Both the position numbers and the translations under genes were made by a program. From Hydractinia symbiolongicarpus (lineage: Eukaryota > Cnidaria > Hydrozoa > Anthoathecata > Hydractiniidae), in the NCBI RefSeq assembly GCF_029227915.1, contig NC_079875.1, positions 7,440,001-7,504,000 on the forward strand: a stretch of 64,000 nt of DNA, read 5' to 3'. The notes beneath the pieces were generated by a model. That model did no database searches and was not told the DNA's origin. It saw nothing but the letters and a program-made list of their open reading frames with translations. Of the stretch, positions 1 to 15,000 are shown one piece after another (within the stretch, counting starts at the first letter, position 1; each line of letters opens with the position of its first letter).

Positions 1-3000
1 AGTATTATGGCATTTAATTCATCTTTGCTACAATCGTTATCTCTACAAGTGGCGTAAGTTCATTATATATTTCACTTTTTAGGCATAAAATAATTTGAGT
101 AAATATTTCATATTTTTCATATTTCATATGTCTTATGGTAATTTACCATGCAATGGCTAATTATGCATTTGGAAAAAAATTGTCGTCCTGCCTCTTTATT
201 TCAAATGGGAGATAAACAAAGAAGTGAAAAAAATTGTACAAACCCAAAAATCGCAAAAGTTTATCCCACCAGAAATTAACTTTTTAAGTTGAACGTGAAA
301 GATTCTTTTATGCAAAATAGATTTAATCACTCATTCGCGAAAATAAATCCCTAAAATTTGCTTTCTTTCCTAGCAAAACTTTTTTCCTGTGAAATTTCTC
401 TCCGTAAAGTATGTTAGGCAAAAGCTGTTGCAGGTTTTTTTTACACTGTTTAACAAGTTCTTTTTTTTATATTATCACTTTCATAGACCACACTATTTTC
501 TCTGAAGTTCTTGATAGTTGTAGAATTGTCGCTACCAATATTTTAAAATGCTATTTTCTAAATGAAGTAGTGACGGTCAATTGAAGATGTAACTCTTTTG
601 ATTTTGATTTGTTTTGAAGAATTTCGTAATAAGAATTGTGAGTATCTGCTGTAAGTAGGTTTCAAGGTTCTGTTATATAGGTTATATAGGTTGTTAGTTA
701 ATGCCAACACTAGGCAGACATATTGGAGAAAATACGCACAGTATGGTGACTATTGTCCCAATAATTTTTAGTGACTAAATATTTAAGGGGTTTTCTTGTG
801 GTAAGATAGATCTTATTTTTTTAGTGAAAATAGTGACCACCTGCCCAAGGAACATGTAAAAATTATGGTTGCCTATAATATCACCTTGCTGCTAAGTAAA
901 ATAAATACAGTTGTAAACAAACCAGCTGGTGACTCATTTTGCAGTGGATTAAGCTCACAGATCGGCTTCTTGAAAAGGTGTTGTTTATCAAGTGATCATT
1001 ATGCTCAAAGCTTTGCCTGTGAAGAACTTGTCACTGGCCTTCTATCTGTTGTTGGTAAGTCACCTTTTTTACCTGTTTGTATCTATATTATAATGCCGTG
1101 CATATGTCTGTCTGGATGCATGTGAAGTTTTCCACAGACTAACGACTGGTGTCCATAATGTAACTTTGTATTTTGGATTAATTTTATAATAGTCAATAAG
1201 ACCATGGAAAAATCCACTTAGGTAGAAAAAAATGAAATAATCCATAGTTTTTAGAAATTTGTTTATTACCCTATTGTCTTTGAAACACAAGAAAGTGTAT
1301 AGGATCATGTCCTTTTGACAAAAGGCCAAAGAGGTATTGGGGTTTAATGGTTTTCGAATGATGTCATCAACCTGTCTTATGCGAAATGAGTGGATTGACC
1401 CAGCTTTGGGAAATTGGCCTAATTTTGGTTTCAGGTGGTCCCTAGTTGCGTATGTCGGAGATGACTTTCCTCCGTTTCCAAGTTAATGGCTTCACTGATA
1501 ATAATAACCACATCGACATGAACTAACTAACGTGAAGAAAGAACTAATTTGTGGGTAAACAAATGAGACAAAAAAACATCCTTTTTGCAAAAGTTACAGA
1601 CATTGGAAGTAGCCTGTTAATATAATACATTTTACATGACAGGTACATAAATCAGAGACTTAGAATACTACAGTACAAGAAGTGTAAAGTGTCTCCTAAT
1701 ACTTTCCCAAGAATAAGCATATGTCTGCATAAATGTGTTGTACCTGTACACCTTTATCTCTGTGTACGTTAATTATGTGGTTAATTACAGGGTGGTTACC
1801 AAATTATTATGAGGAAATTTTTTTTCTCTCTTTTTGTAGAAATGAATTCTTGCAGTTTATCGCTACGTATTATGACGTTGAAATTTTTAAAGATAGTGTT
1901 GAAGTCGATCAAGGAAAACAACAATAATATAAAAATTACAAAGGTGAAGCTTTTCGATAGAACATTGATTAAGTCTAAATAAAAAGTTTGCACAACCTGT
2001 TATACAACAGGTTGTGAATTTTTTATGCATTTTTTTCTTATTTATACATGTGATCAACATGTGATCAACTGTACAAGTCTTGTGTTATTCAATCTTTGTA
2101 CTTTAATCTGATGGGTACCAAATATTGTTCTAAAAAAGAAATGTCTATGCATTTGTATTTTATTTAAACAATGTTTTCATTGTATAGTTATGCTTTAAAA
2201 TAATAGAGGGTAAGTAGTTGTGTTGTGCTGTTTTGTGCAGTAAACCATTTCATGTACACACATAAGCCACAAATTCTTCAAATTTATTGCTTGTGAACCA
2301 AGATTCAAACAAAATTACCAATGTCAATACCTACCCAGAAAAGGGGAGGTTACAAAGTTTACATTTGTTCATATTTTCATGCGTAATATATATATTACTT
2401 TTATCTAACATATACATTTTTTAGCTTTTTTCCTGTTTGTTTGCACAACTGCACAAACTTATATGGCATGAGCCATTCTCAAATTCCCTTGAAGAGGGTA
2501 AAGACAGAAAATCTCATCTAATTCCAATCAAATTTATGTCTAATCCTACCAACGTTGTTTTGGAAGATCGACGGACGGTAGCTCATGGTCCAGGTGGAAA
2601 GGGATATGCACTTGTGGATACAAATGTTGTTGGGGATAATGCTTATTATGAATGGAAAGTAGGAATTATTTACTATAACGGTCACTGTAACTTATGTTAT
2701 TTGTTAGAAGGATTACTATTTGTTGTTTTATTTTGTGTTGTTTCCCTACTGTTATTCAACAAATAAATAAATAAGAGTATTTTCGTTTTAACAAGTACAT
2801 CTAAACGGAGTTAGGCATGTTATTTAAGAAGAGTGGGAATCGTCAGAGTTTTTTTAACATAGCTTACAAGATGCAACAAATTACACATGTAAATACAGAC
2901 TTCTTTTAATACAGGTTCTTTTAAGCAACCTGTATACGTATTGTAACTAAGAATCTTGAGTGGAAATGCATAACACCAGCTTCATACCTGGAATCATTGA

Positions 3001-6000
3001 AAATTAGACTTACGTTATGTTTTATAACTCGGGGTAAACTATCATGAGGGATTAAAATTGAATGGATTGCACCCTTGTAGTACTTCTCATTAGATGGAAC
3101 TAGAATTTGAGAAAAAAATTCCAATTTTCACAATGCTTTATGCCCCATTTCTGAATATTAATCCCTTAAATTAAAACTTTATTTATGTTTTTTTTACCAA
3201 GAGTCTTATCGTTTTTCAGCCTATTCAGCCATTTTCTATCATCATGAAAATATCATTACTGATACTGAAAATCACATCCCTAATGCCAAATCTTATTTTT
3301 ATTTCTAACTGGTTTTAGTTTCTCATCAAGCAAGATGTGAAAGGAAATGAAGGTACATGCATTGGTGTTTCTAAGTACCCTGTAAAAAACAGTGATTATC
3401 AAATGACGGCCGAGATGTGGTTGTACAGAGGGTATAATGGCAAACTATATAACAATGGCGAGAAAACCTTGAAGTTTCCTTCATTTACACAAGGAGATTA
3501 TATAACTTGTCGATTTGATCGGAATGAACGCACATTAGCATTCGGAAAAAATGGAGAGGAGCCAAGAGTTGCTTTTGGTGATTTACCTCGCACCAGTTTA
3601 TACCCATGTGTATTGTTCTACAGCCTGTCACCAGGAGAAAAGGTGTGCTTTAGTTCTGTTATTTGTAGCAAGTTTAAAGCGGCAAAGGCAAAAAAAAAAA
3701 TTTCAAACAATTTTTGCTATCTGCTAATATATTTTAACAGTTGTAATGTTTTGAGTCTCATCTTTTGGCTGGAAAATATCCACTCCTTCTGAAGTACATA
3801 TAAGCAATTCTTCTTAATTTTTCAAGATTTTTAATTCTCAGGTATTCCATGTTGGTTTCTTTGTACCTTAAATAGGCAAAAAGTCACTATTATAGAAAGC
3901 TGATAAATGCAGTTCAAATTTTCATAAAAACAATTCTAATTAACACAGAAGTTGCACTTTTTGTACATGTAGCAAAAACATTGTAGTCTGAAATATTAAA
4001 AATTTTAAAAAAGGGGGAAATATCACTTGCAACGTTTTTATAGTTAGTAATACGTATTTATATATACATATTAAGGTTACAATAACAGACCTGATGAAAA
4101 GAAATGTGAAAAAGACATCATTGTGCGAGGAGCCAGCGTCAGCACCTTCACCCATGGCACTATGTGAGGAAGCAAGAAGTGTTATTATACTTATGCTTAA
4201 TCATGCACTATGGTCCAAGTCATCTACTGTTTCGTTTAAAAGCCTCTGTTTAGAAGCTGAACAATGGCTTTGTCAAAATGTATGTGCTTGTTTGATTCAT
4301 TTATTTGTTATTTTTATTTCAATTTTGTTTAGTAGCTATATTTGTTCCGCCATAGCCCTGTAAGACAGTTGAAAACATTAATACATTATGCGAGAAGTTA
4401 TTTCCTGTATTAGTCACTTTTGGTGGCATTGATCGAGGCTTATCTTGTGGTCGAAAGTGTACAGGCACCACTGGTCGCAATGCAATGCTAATTGGTGGAA
4501 CATGCAAGGGCACAAAAGTTTGTATACAGTGGAATGACACCCTTACTATTAAGTATGTTTTTTTTGTTTCCATCTTACACCAGTTGTAATTTTTATTATA
4601 AATTAAAACAGTGAACAAATTCTCCATAGTGTGAAGTTGTTTTGATCATGTAATAGGCTACTAAAAAGCTATTAAAATTGTATTGTGAAGATATTTCACA
4701 AGTAGGCGAATAAAATAATGACTGGTAGTAAGCCCTATTAGTTAGTCGTTCTTCTTAAGTCATCAATTGTAATCTTATCATTGCTTTCACTGAGAGTGAA
4801 AATTGTGTTTTCTTATAGTCAGTTAGATTACACACAATTCACGGCTGAATCTTCCCCTGAATTTCCTGATCCGTCTGTGGTTGGTTTATCAATTGTGCAG
4901 TTGCTGTCATTGTTGTGCGAGAATCGTACTATGCTTCAGTATTGCTTAACGAACGATTGTAATCAAATGGAAGAAAGTTTGCCAAAAACTTGGCCTAAAT
5001 TGTTTTCATCGGTAAAAGGTCAAAAGTTATATAAAGAATTATTTCATGCAACATTTACCCTGCTTAATTTAAAATCCCTACTACATGTGGTTAAGTCTTC
5101 ACAATTTGGAACAGTGCTATCAAACTATGCAGCCACGATCGGAAAGAAGAAAAGTTTTAAGGAAAGTAAGAGTAAAGTCAAAAAAAAGGATTCGTTAAAT
5201 AATGAAGAGAGGGAAGAAAATAATCACTTTGTTAGTCTTTTAAAAACATTATTGTCTGTGGCCCAAATGAAAAGATTTGCATCGATACAACGAAGAGTAA
5301 ACATTGGTCAGTTGGAAAGATCACTGAATATAATCCATAACGCAATCAGCAAAAGCACTTTTTTATTTGAACAAGGTATTATTTTTCTATGTTTTTAGAA
5401 AAACGATTGCTCTTTGTAACAATTAGCAGGGAACATTTTTAGTAAAGGGAAACTACTAATTTAATGAAAAAATTATTGACTTTTAGGAAGTCACAAACAT
5501 TTAAAGATCAAAATCGATTGTCCTATGCAAGTTTAAATTGTTGAATATACTGTTCTTTTAATAAGCAATTCCATTTTTTGTGTCGACCTTATTCTGCTAT
5601 GGAAAATATGTTGATTTCAGCTTTGATAGTGCTGAAGTGATATTTACATTTTACAAGATTTCAGCTTGACGCTTGCTAGTTTAGCACTTCTTAAATAACT
5701 TTTTTGTAGGTTGCTTGTTTAATTATTCGAGTTTAAGCCTTGGTTGATTTTTTATCTTGGCTAGTTGGTTATGCTTTGACCTAAATCTCATCCTTGGATC
5801 TTGCAAATTTTGTTACTTAAGTATTTTTGTAAAATAATGTGCAGAGGTTTTGTAATTCAAACGGTAGATATTCGATTAATCAATTAATCAATTAATTTGC
5901 TGGCGTAAATGAAATTATTTGTGTTCTATCTGTGACCCAATGGCACTAACTTTATTATTTAGCTTAAACATCTTTGTTATGCTGATTAGTTTAAAACACG

Positions 6001-9000
6001 AACTTCTGTTTTAATTTTACAATTTTATCATTGTTTTTCTTTCTTTTAGACAAAACTTCTCTTGTAGAGAACGAAAAAGAGACTTTTGTTGCAACAAGTC
6101 TGTCTCAGGATGATGCTGATATTTCTCAAGGCCAAACTTCACAACATAATCCACCACAGAATTTGCCACGTCGAAGACAACTTCAAGATCTTCTTCTTGA
6201 CCAACCATATGAATTTATGGAGAATAGTGCCCAAGCTTCAGTAGTTGATCAAAGGGAAAACTCAACTGCAGAAAATGCTGGTAGACCCACAAGTCCAACT
6301 CAGGAAAATCAGCATATGTTTGGGTTACATGATGCACTTGGTTTACGTCGTAGAAGGGTGTTTTCGTTGCTCAACAGAAGAACAACATTTCGTGATCGGG
6401 AAGAACATCAAAGAGAGCGAAGAGTGACTAGCCAAACTAGGAGTAACAGGTATTTTTGTCCTATTATATATTTTTCTATATTTTCTTATATTTGTTGTAT
6501 AAATGTTTGTGGATGTTACAGCTGATTCTAACTGAAATGCAATTCAAAGTTTTTCCCCTGAATTGTGTGATTACATTGCATTTTTCTTTTTTTGTTTATT
6601 CTTCATTAATTTTATAAAACAAAACCTGAACGTTAAAATTAGAACTTGCATTACTTTCCTACCTTACTTTCTCAAGAAATCGAAGTGCGAATCAACCATC
6701 TGATGACAACACAAATCAATCTATGGAAAATGGAATAATTCAACAAGTGGTAAATATGGGTTTTACTGAGAGTCAAGTGCAAAGAGCTATAGCATCTAAT
6801 CCAGGAAGGCCACAAGGGAATCAGTCTCGATACTTGCAACAAATTGTAACGTGGCTTATTGATCACCCTTCGTCTGACAATGATGCAGACTCTGTTGATG
6901 ATAATGATGATGACTTTGAGATAAATCATGTCAATGAAAATGAGGTAGTTATTATTACAGTTGTTTGACCCTGTCATTTTTTTTCTCACTTTGGTAACAT
7001 TGTACAATTATTGCATTCCGTAGCTTTTTTAGCAATTGGACATTTATCAACAGAAAAAAGATAGTCTGTCTTTCCTTCTGTGCATTGCGATTTATTTAGG
7101 TCGTTTACCTAGCATACAAAAAATTTTGCAGCAAATTATCTGCATTGTATTGACTAGTGATGTTGTTTGACTATTTTAAGAAATAGCCAAAAAGGCGTCA
7201 TTTCCAGATATATTATGTTCATGGTTGTGGTTTAATATCAACTTACAGGTATTAATAATTTGATTTTCTTAGTTTGAAATGGAAAGTCAAGAAGCATCGA
7301 TTAGTTTTGATCGCCCTGCTTCCCTAGGGGAATTGTTGCAATCTATGATGACTAATGAAAATCCAATGGCTCCAAACGACCAGCTTCGATCAAGTTTACG
7401 GGCTGTAGTTGAAAGTAATGAAGAAAACAATGAAGTTTTAAACATGGATACTGGACTTATGGATGTGTCAGTTCCATCATCAGTTTTTTCCAGGTTGGCA
7501 CAGAATGTAAGGCCTTTTTGCTGCACATAAAATCCCATGCTTTTTGTTATTGTCCCCTATGTATTATCTTTTGATGCTTTTTAGTTTCGACAAACAGACA
7601 CTGGTCCTATTTATTGTGATATATGTCAAGAGAATGTTGACAACTTTAATCGACATATGCACTCAGAACATCCAGGATGTGGAAGCCTTGACAGCAACCA
7701 TGGTTATCGCAGCAATGGGTTATATTTAGGGGGCTGGTTCGGTGGCCTTTGTGGTACTGGATCACCATATTATTTATTGTGTCAAGAATGTCACTCTAAA
7801 TATATGAGGAAGGAAATTGAACCACTGTTAACGGTCCCGAAAGAGTAAGTATAAAAAACATTATTATTACAATTCGTACAAATATTGATGATTTGTACGA
7901 ATTATCTATTGCTTTTCATTGTCAAACTTGCTGCTTATGTCTAACATTCTTAGGTTCCAACAGATATTTATTTGCTTGCATGTTTCATACAGCAAACATG
8001 TATCATAAATATTTCCATTGAAATTTTGTTGCCAGGCATTTGTACAGATTACTGCAGTTATATTATTAATTGTGCTAACAACCTTTAACATTTAATCTTT
8101 CAAATTAAAGAAAATCAGTGTTTTAGTTAGACCGCTAATGGATCCGTTAGTACAAAACGTCTGTTAGACTGTCAATGGATCCGTTAGTACAATTACATGC
8201 CAGTTGCCAGTATATGCAATACCAGTAGCAGTTTAATTACTCTGTAGTCATATGTGGTTGAGATCATCTCAATGCCAAAACTAATCAATATGCAAAAGCA
8301 TAACCCCGTAAAACCTTAGTGAAGTTTCAATGTACCAGTAATAACGTCTGGTTATTCTAGCTATCCATTTCAAATCTCCGAAGTTAAAGAAGCTCCAGAA
8401 TTTCTGGGTCAATCTACACCACCTTTAATAAATTCAGGTAACTATTCTTTTATTTTCATTGCAATATGTTTGAAAAAATGTACTTTTACTAGTTGGTCAC
8501 GGAATGAGTTACTAAAATGGCATCTACAAATAAAAAAATTTTACGCATAATATTCAGTCACTCTTACCATACTTTCCCGCTCAACCCCACAAAGGTACAC
8601 TGCAAAGTTCAATAATGAAGTGAGAAAAGTAACTATTTTGAGCACTGACATAATGAATAACTGAAGTAGAGTATATTGGAATTGTTTGTAAACCCTCAGT
8701 CAAGCTTTTTTAACTAATCTCGAAATATTCACCTACATTCACGTTCGTCGACAATGTTTCTTTTTAAACAAAAGTTAAGTGATCACGAGTTGCGGCTAAT
8801 AGATAGCATGTTGGTATTTCCGTTTTACTACTAGGCAATTGCCGTACCTGAAGTTTAAGGGTTTATGTTTACTCTTTCAGGATACCCTGTAACACATGTC
8901 ATAAGCTCTCAAAGCTCACAGCACTTTTTTTTACTTAACCTGCTATTTCTAATGAATTTCTTAGTCCAGCTAAGCAAGCCACAGCACGGTCACAGCAGTC

Positions 9001-12000
9001 AAATGAGAAGGAGAGAATAAGAAATGATTTATGTTACTCATATTATTTCTAATCTTTGTATATAGAACCTTAACAATTCTAAGCAATGTTAGAAGTCGAG
9101 CATGCACCCTAAATTGTGGAGTTTTCAACCCACAAAAAAATTCATTACAAACTCAGTTGGGGACATTGGTTCCTTTCGGAGCAACAGTGTTTTCACGTGA
9201 TACATTATTTTGTTTAGATTTCCCATATTCCTTATTACTGCATAGCGAGGTTATTTTGAATTCCCAACCACCTGGAGCTGTGTTATTCGAAGCACCAAAT
9301 CCATTAGGTCGTGCTTCAACGGATGCTGTGCCTACATTGACGTTAACTAAAATAGTAGAAAGCGAACCAAAAGATAATCGAAAACCTATCACTCACCAGG
9401 CTATGGCATTAAAGAATTATCAATCTGCTTGCTATGGCTTGAGACGAATTACAGAGAAAGCTGAAGAGATGCTTTATATGGATATTTTCTTGCATGTACT
9501 TGCTGTTTTATCAACTAGTGTGTCACCAGAACACCTTGTGCATGCTTTAAGGGATCTTGCTGTTCACAATGTGGACCGTTTACTCGACATACTGCTGCAG
9601 GTGTTAGATGTTAAAGGCAGTGATTATTGTCAACTGCCAGATACGTTGAAATCCAGTAAAGATGTTCTGTTGGGAGTAATTCGAGCAATATTACTGGAAA
9701 AGGAAAACGAGCTGTTGAGATTTGTTGCAATTTGTAAAGATACCCTTCTACTTCATGCCAATAGTAAGTATTTTTTCTGAGGTCATTGAAGGCGCTAATT
9801 ATATGAAGAGAGGTCCTAATGGTGTTTATTTATCAATCTTTATTACATGACCGCCTTGATTATCTATTATTTATCACATTGAATTATAAAAACTTAAAGT
9901 TAAATAGAAGTGAAAAAAGGTATAATTGGTAGCAAATAAAAAGTAAAGTATGTAATACTTTAAATACATATATTGAAATTCTGTTTATATTGATGATTTG
10001 TTCGAATTATCTACTGCTTTTCATTGTCAAACTTGCTGCTTATGTCTAACATTCTTAGGTTTCAACAGATATTTATTTGTTTGCATGTTTCATACAGCAA
10101 ACATGTATTATAAATATTTCCATTGAAATTTTATTGCCAGGCATTTATTTTCGCATTTGTTTTTTCAGAAGAGCTGGAAAATAAAAGCTGCTTTAATGAA
10201 GATGGTGCACGTTCTCGACAAGGTGATAAAAATTGTGGTAATGTTAAATTGATGCTGAAGAAAGTGAAGGTCATTGTGGACATTGTGTGTTGCGAAGGTA
10301 TTTACATTTGTAATCCCTCATTAAAGTATATTAGAATGCAAAATTTGTGTTTATTGTGTTTGTCGTAATACATTCTGCATATCTTACCAATGCTCCAACC
10401 TGATTCAAGTGTTGTTTATATTTGAACTTAAATCTTAGACTTCTTGTAATCTATGAATCTATTAGATTCATTATTTGAATGTTATTTGATAAGTCAATAT
10501 AGAATTTAAGTTTTTATTTTCTGAAGTATTTATTTAGATATCGTGTTACTCATGAGTAAACACATGGCACCGCAGCTAGCTGAATTATTGGATGCTCTTT
10601 CAGTCTGTGTTTATTCGAACAACAATGGGTTAAGAAGGTGGTCCATGACAAAGTTAGAAGTTATTCTTACCATTCTTTTGGAACCAAAGATGGATCTTTT
10701 TTGCTCTTGTCACCCCTCTGAGTGTAAGCTTGTTTAGTTTAAATCTCTGCTTCAAACTGTTAAGAAAGATTACAAGTTTTAAATTTTTAGTTTCTACAAT
10801 TTATTTTAATTTTTTTTTTTTGGAGTATATAACTCTCCACAGTTGGTCCTTTATTCAAAAGAGATAGTCATGAACAAATACTTGAATATTTCGATGTGGA
10901 AAATTCTTGGCATTGCATTGATTTGGAAAGACTGCTAGCTGCTGTAGTAAATTGTTGCTTTTAATTTTTCGTAGCTTTGAGAGAAGTTGCCATGGAATGT
11001 GAGTGTTTGGTCAGTAAAATACACGCTTTTGCTTGGAATAGCAAGAAAAAATTGTTTATTGCCAGGTAAGTTTGATACTGATTAAATTAAATATAGATTT
11101 ACACAAACTGTGTTTCCTCATATTAGTTGCAATCATAAGTTTTTTGTTTTTTCTTGCTTGCTGAACGTTCAAAAACGAAGCGTCATAGCAATTCCCAATA
11201 AAAAAAACTCTGGTTCATTTTGTTTTCTGAAGAGGAACTACCACACAAAATTGCAGATTTTGTCAAACTTTTTTGCATAGAACTGCGGAAGTTTCCTTTT
11301 AAGATAGAACATCCAGTGGTTACGAAATAATGTCAAAATACTTAAAGCTCTTTGATCACGCTGTTAGTAAGTTTAGATATAACATTTAGTGTTAATGTAA
11401 GTTTTTTGTTTTTTAAAGTGATGGTGAAGGAAATATGGTTGTGGACCGATTAACTGATCTCTCAAGAAATGTATTGTCAAGTAGATTTCCAGCTGGTGTT
11501 GCTGGCGACATCACAAACATGAAATTTAGTGTAAGTGTTCATCCATCTAATACAAAAATACCATGCTTATATCTGTAGTGGGGAGAAAATGAAACGGTTA
11601 AAGGATAAACTCGGGATCCTTTGGTGATGTTGTATTTTTTTTACCGCCTAATTAGCTGAACTATGTGATACACATATGATCTTGTATAGCAAACATTATT
11701 TAGTCCGCTGGGAAGTATGATCTGCATCTTTAAATAATTCCATTTCGTGTTTAACGGTTTTGCTTCTTTCGCATTAGAATTCTGGATCAACTGTGGTTGG
11801 AACAGTTAATGGATGTTTGTATATGGCTTCCATAAAAGGTTTTTTTGATTGGTCTTTCTATTGCTTTAGCTCTGTACAATACAATCACACAGGTTTTAAA
11901 AAACATTTATGTTGCCAGGAGAATTTTTGTTACACCTTTACATTACACCTTTTAAGTTGCTAATTCTAGTTTTGGTTCAAAACCCAAGCACTTTCTATTC

Positions 12001-15000
12001 AACTCGCTAGGCTAAAGATTGAGGAAAGTGAAGCAACAGAGGCCTAAACCTGGATAATTAAACATGAAACATGTAACCTACACAAAACAGGGTGACAACT
12101 CCTCCTTAAATTCCCTAAATAACCTTAGAAAAATTACACTTGGTAAATTTTAAGCAAAGTTCAAATCAGAAATAGATTAAAATCAAAGTTTTGCCTGCAG
12201 CGACTGTGGCAGAAATACAAAATATCATACTTTTTTGATACTAAGGTTTTATTTTAAGCTCCATGTCAAAAAAACTGTCAATTTACACAAATTCCCTTTT
12301 TTTAGAAGTAATTTTTCAAAGTGTTGACATAAGCAAGGTTACATGCTTCGAATGGTTGCAACCAATTTCTGAATCCACTTCAGAAGATCTATTGCTTGTG
12401 GCTACTGAAGACGGTAGTGTACAGTCGATTTGTTTTGATGAACAACAGAAGTACGTCACCAAACATCTGGGTCATTGCAGTTACAGAGGTAATCTTTCGA
12501 TTTTTATTGGACATTTGCTCTATTAACTTGCTTATTTGGCGATTACATCGTGTGTACAGGAAAAATCATTGAAATTAAACAATAATGAGATGTTTTCTTG
12601 ATCAAATTTGGAACTACTACATGCAAATGTAATAAGGAAATGTAAAATTAATTTGCATTGCAGTGTAATTTACTTGCATTGTAATGCACACTGAGAACAA
12701 TGTTTTTCTTTTGCCTGAGTAAAAGAGAGTGTCAGATTGATTTTTCCGATAACAGAATTCAGCCCACTGTTTAGTAATGATTTAACACAAACTCTCCATC
12801 ACAAATGTGTTTCTTGTTTAGATTTCGTGACTTCACTAGCATGCTGTGGTTCTGTGAGTAAGAACTGTTTGGTAGTTGGTTATTCTAGTGGAATGATGTT
12901 TACTGGTAGCACTGATGAAGAAACATGGAATACTTGGAATCACCCTCACACAGTAAGGTTTTGTGTGAGAGATTAATGTTTTTGCATGATGGGATGAATG
13001 TTAAAGTGGAAATAAAAGTCGGCCACAGGGAAACATGCTCTTTAGATTCAATACAAGTAGATGAGTAAATGGGTCCTTGTAGTTTTTTAAAAAATCGTTT
13101 GCAGGGAAACGTGCTCTGAGGTTTAAATTTAAGTGGATGAATAAATGAATTCTTGTAGTTTCTTTGGCGAATTGTCTGCAGGGATACATGCTATGTAGTT
13201 TCTACACAAGAAGTAAGTAAGTGGATCCTTGTAGTTTCTTTAACTAATTGTTTGAAAGGAAACATGCTCTGGGGTTTCACTTAAAATTTGAAATATTGGA
13301 GTATGCAGAAAGTGTTCAATGCTATAAAAAAAATAAGGGGATAAGGGCTAACACCAATCAGCTTATTCAAAAAACGTTAACGGTAAAATAAAATTAATAT
13401 CAATTTTACTTAACTTGTCAGTGGAGTGGTTGCCAAGCCTCCTTAAAACTCCACAATTCTTTTTTTTTAAAAATTTTTTAGCATATTTTTTTCTTAAATC
13501 TCAACAATTTTAGTTCTACAACCTTTCCCCTTTTTTCATTTTTAAATGCATGGGAATGCTACATTTCATCTTACCTTCAAAATCCCCTCAAATATTCTAA
13601 ATTTCTTTGAAAGAATTATAAAAATTTCTTTAAGTCTCCTTGTTTTTTATGAAAATTCCGTCATCTTCTCAAAAACGGTTAAAATCTTGATGTAACATTG
13701 TTTTTCTTTATAACTTCCTAAAAAGGATTCTATTTCTGAAGTAAGAATTTCCGTTAGAAACATGTTTTCTTTATTTTAGCTTGCAATCAATGGGATAAAG
13801 TTTGATTCATCAGCCACATGTTTTGCCACTGTTAGCAATGATCATGTTGTCAAGGTAACAGAACAAAAAATGTGTTACCATAGTAAAACAAGTACTGTAC
13901 AATGTTAGGGCTTGCAGTATACCTGGAAAAACTGGAAGTTTTGGTTTTCTTGAAAAATATCAGGGTCATTTGAAGGGTGACTTGAAAGAAACTCAGAAAA
14001 AAAATTAAAAGACGGTTGTTTGAAAATAATATGATATTTTGAGAAAATATTGAGGAATTCATCTAGTCTCTTTATTGTTACTGTTATTTTACTTTATTGT
14101 TTTATTTATTTGTTTATTTATTTATTTTTTTGAGGGTGGGGTTGTTAACTTCTTGCGATATCTATTTTTGTTTTTTTTTCATTGATTTCATCGTATGTAC
14201 AGGTTTGGGCTGCTGGCCAAGAGAGATTGGCGCTACTTCATACACTAGAGTATGATCGCCAACTACCAACGGTGTTGACATGGAAACCATGGAAAACAAA
14301 AGAGCAGTATTTAGAAATTGCAGTGTAAGGCTTCTTTTACACTATGTTGATTCAACAACTTTACACCCGGATAAGAGTTTTTAATACGCTATGATATGGT
14401 CCTGTTACTATTACGGGAGGGTACCACACCCTGTCTTGTTTGTATATGGAAGGAATGCAATGTTGTGCACCCGGTGTAAAGGAGAAGGAAAATGGCTTTT
14501 CAGCAGTGGGTTATGTATTTTTTATACCCTAAAGAATCGAAGTTTAAACCTTTTCTAATCCTGAAGTAAAGCGTTTTAAGGTTATCACGAGTGAATAATA
14601 ATAAAACAGGAATTCATAAGAACTCAAACGATAATATTAAATCTAGATTATTCTTGTTTCTTCAAAATTAAAGGCCTGTAGTATATAATGTAAATCAATT
14701 AGACTAGGCTTTCCATTAATTTAATATTTCGTCGATTGTCATTTTTTTCACTTCAAATCACATTCCAAAATATAAGAATTAGATATTAAAATCATTATCG
14801 AAGATCTATAGTTTAGTAGTTTAGTTATTAAATGAATATTTCCTTTTTAGAGGTTATGCAAACGGCACAGTTAATATCTGGAAATTTTTAAAACCAGAGA
14901 AACCATCTCCCCTTACTGAGAACGACTTTCACGTGAAATCAGAGATCGATGAGCTGTTGTTGACCGATATTGATACCTACGATAATCAACACGCCATATT

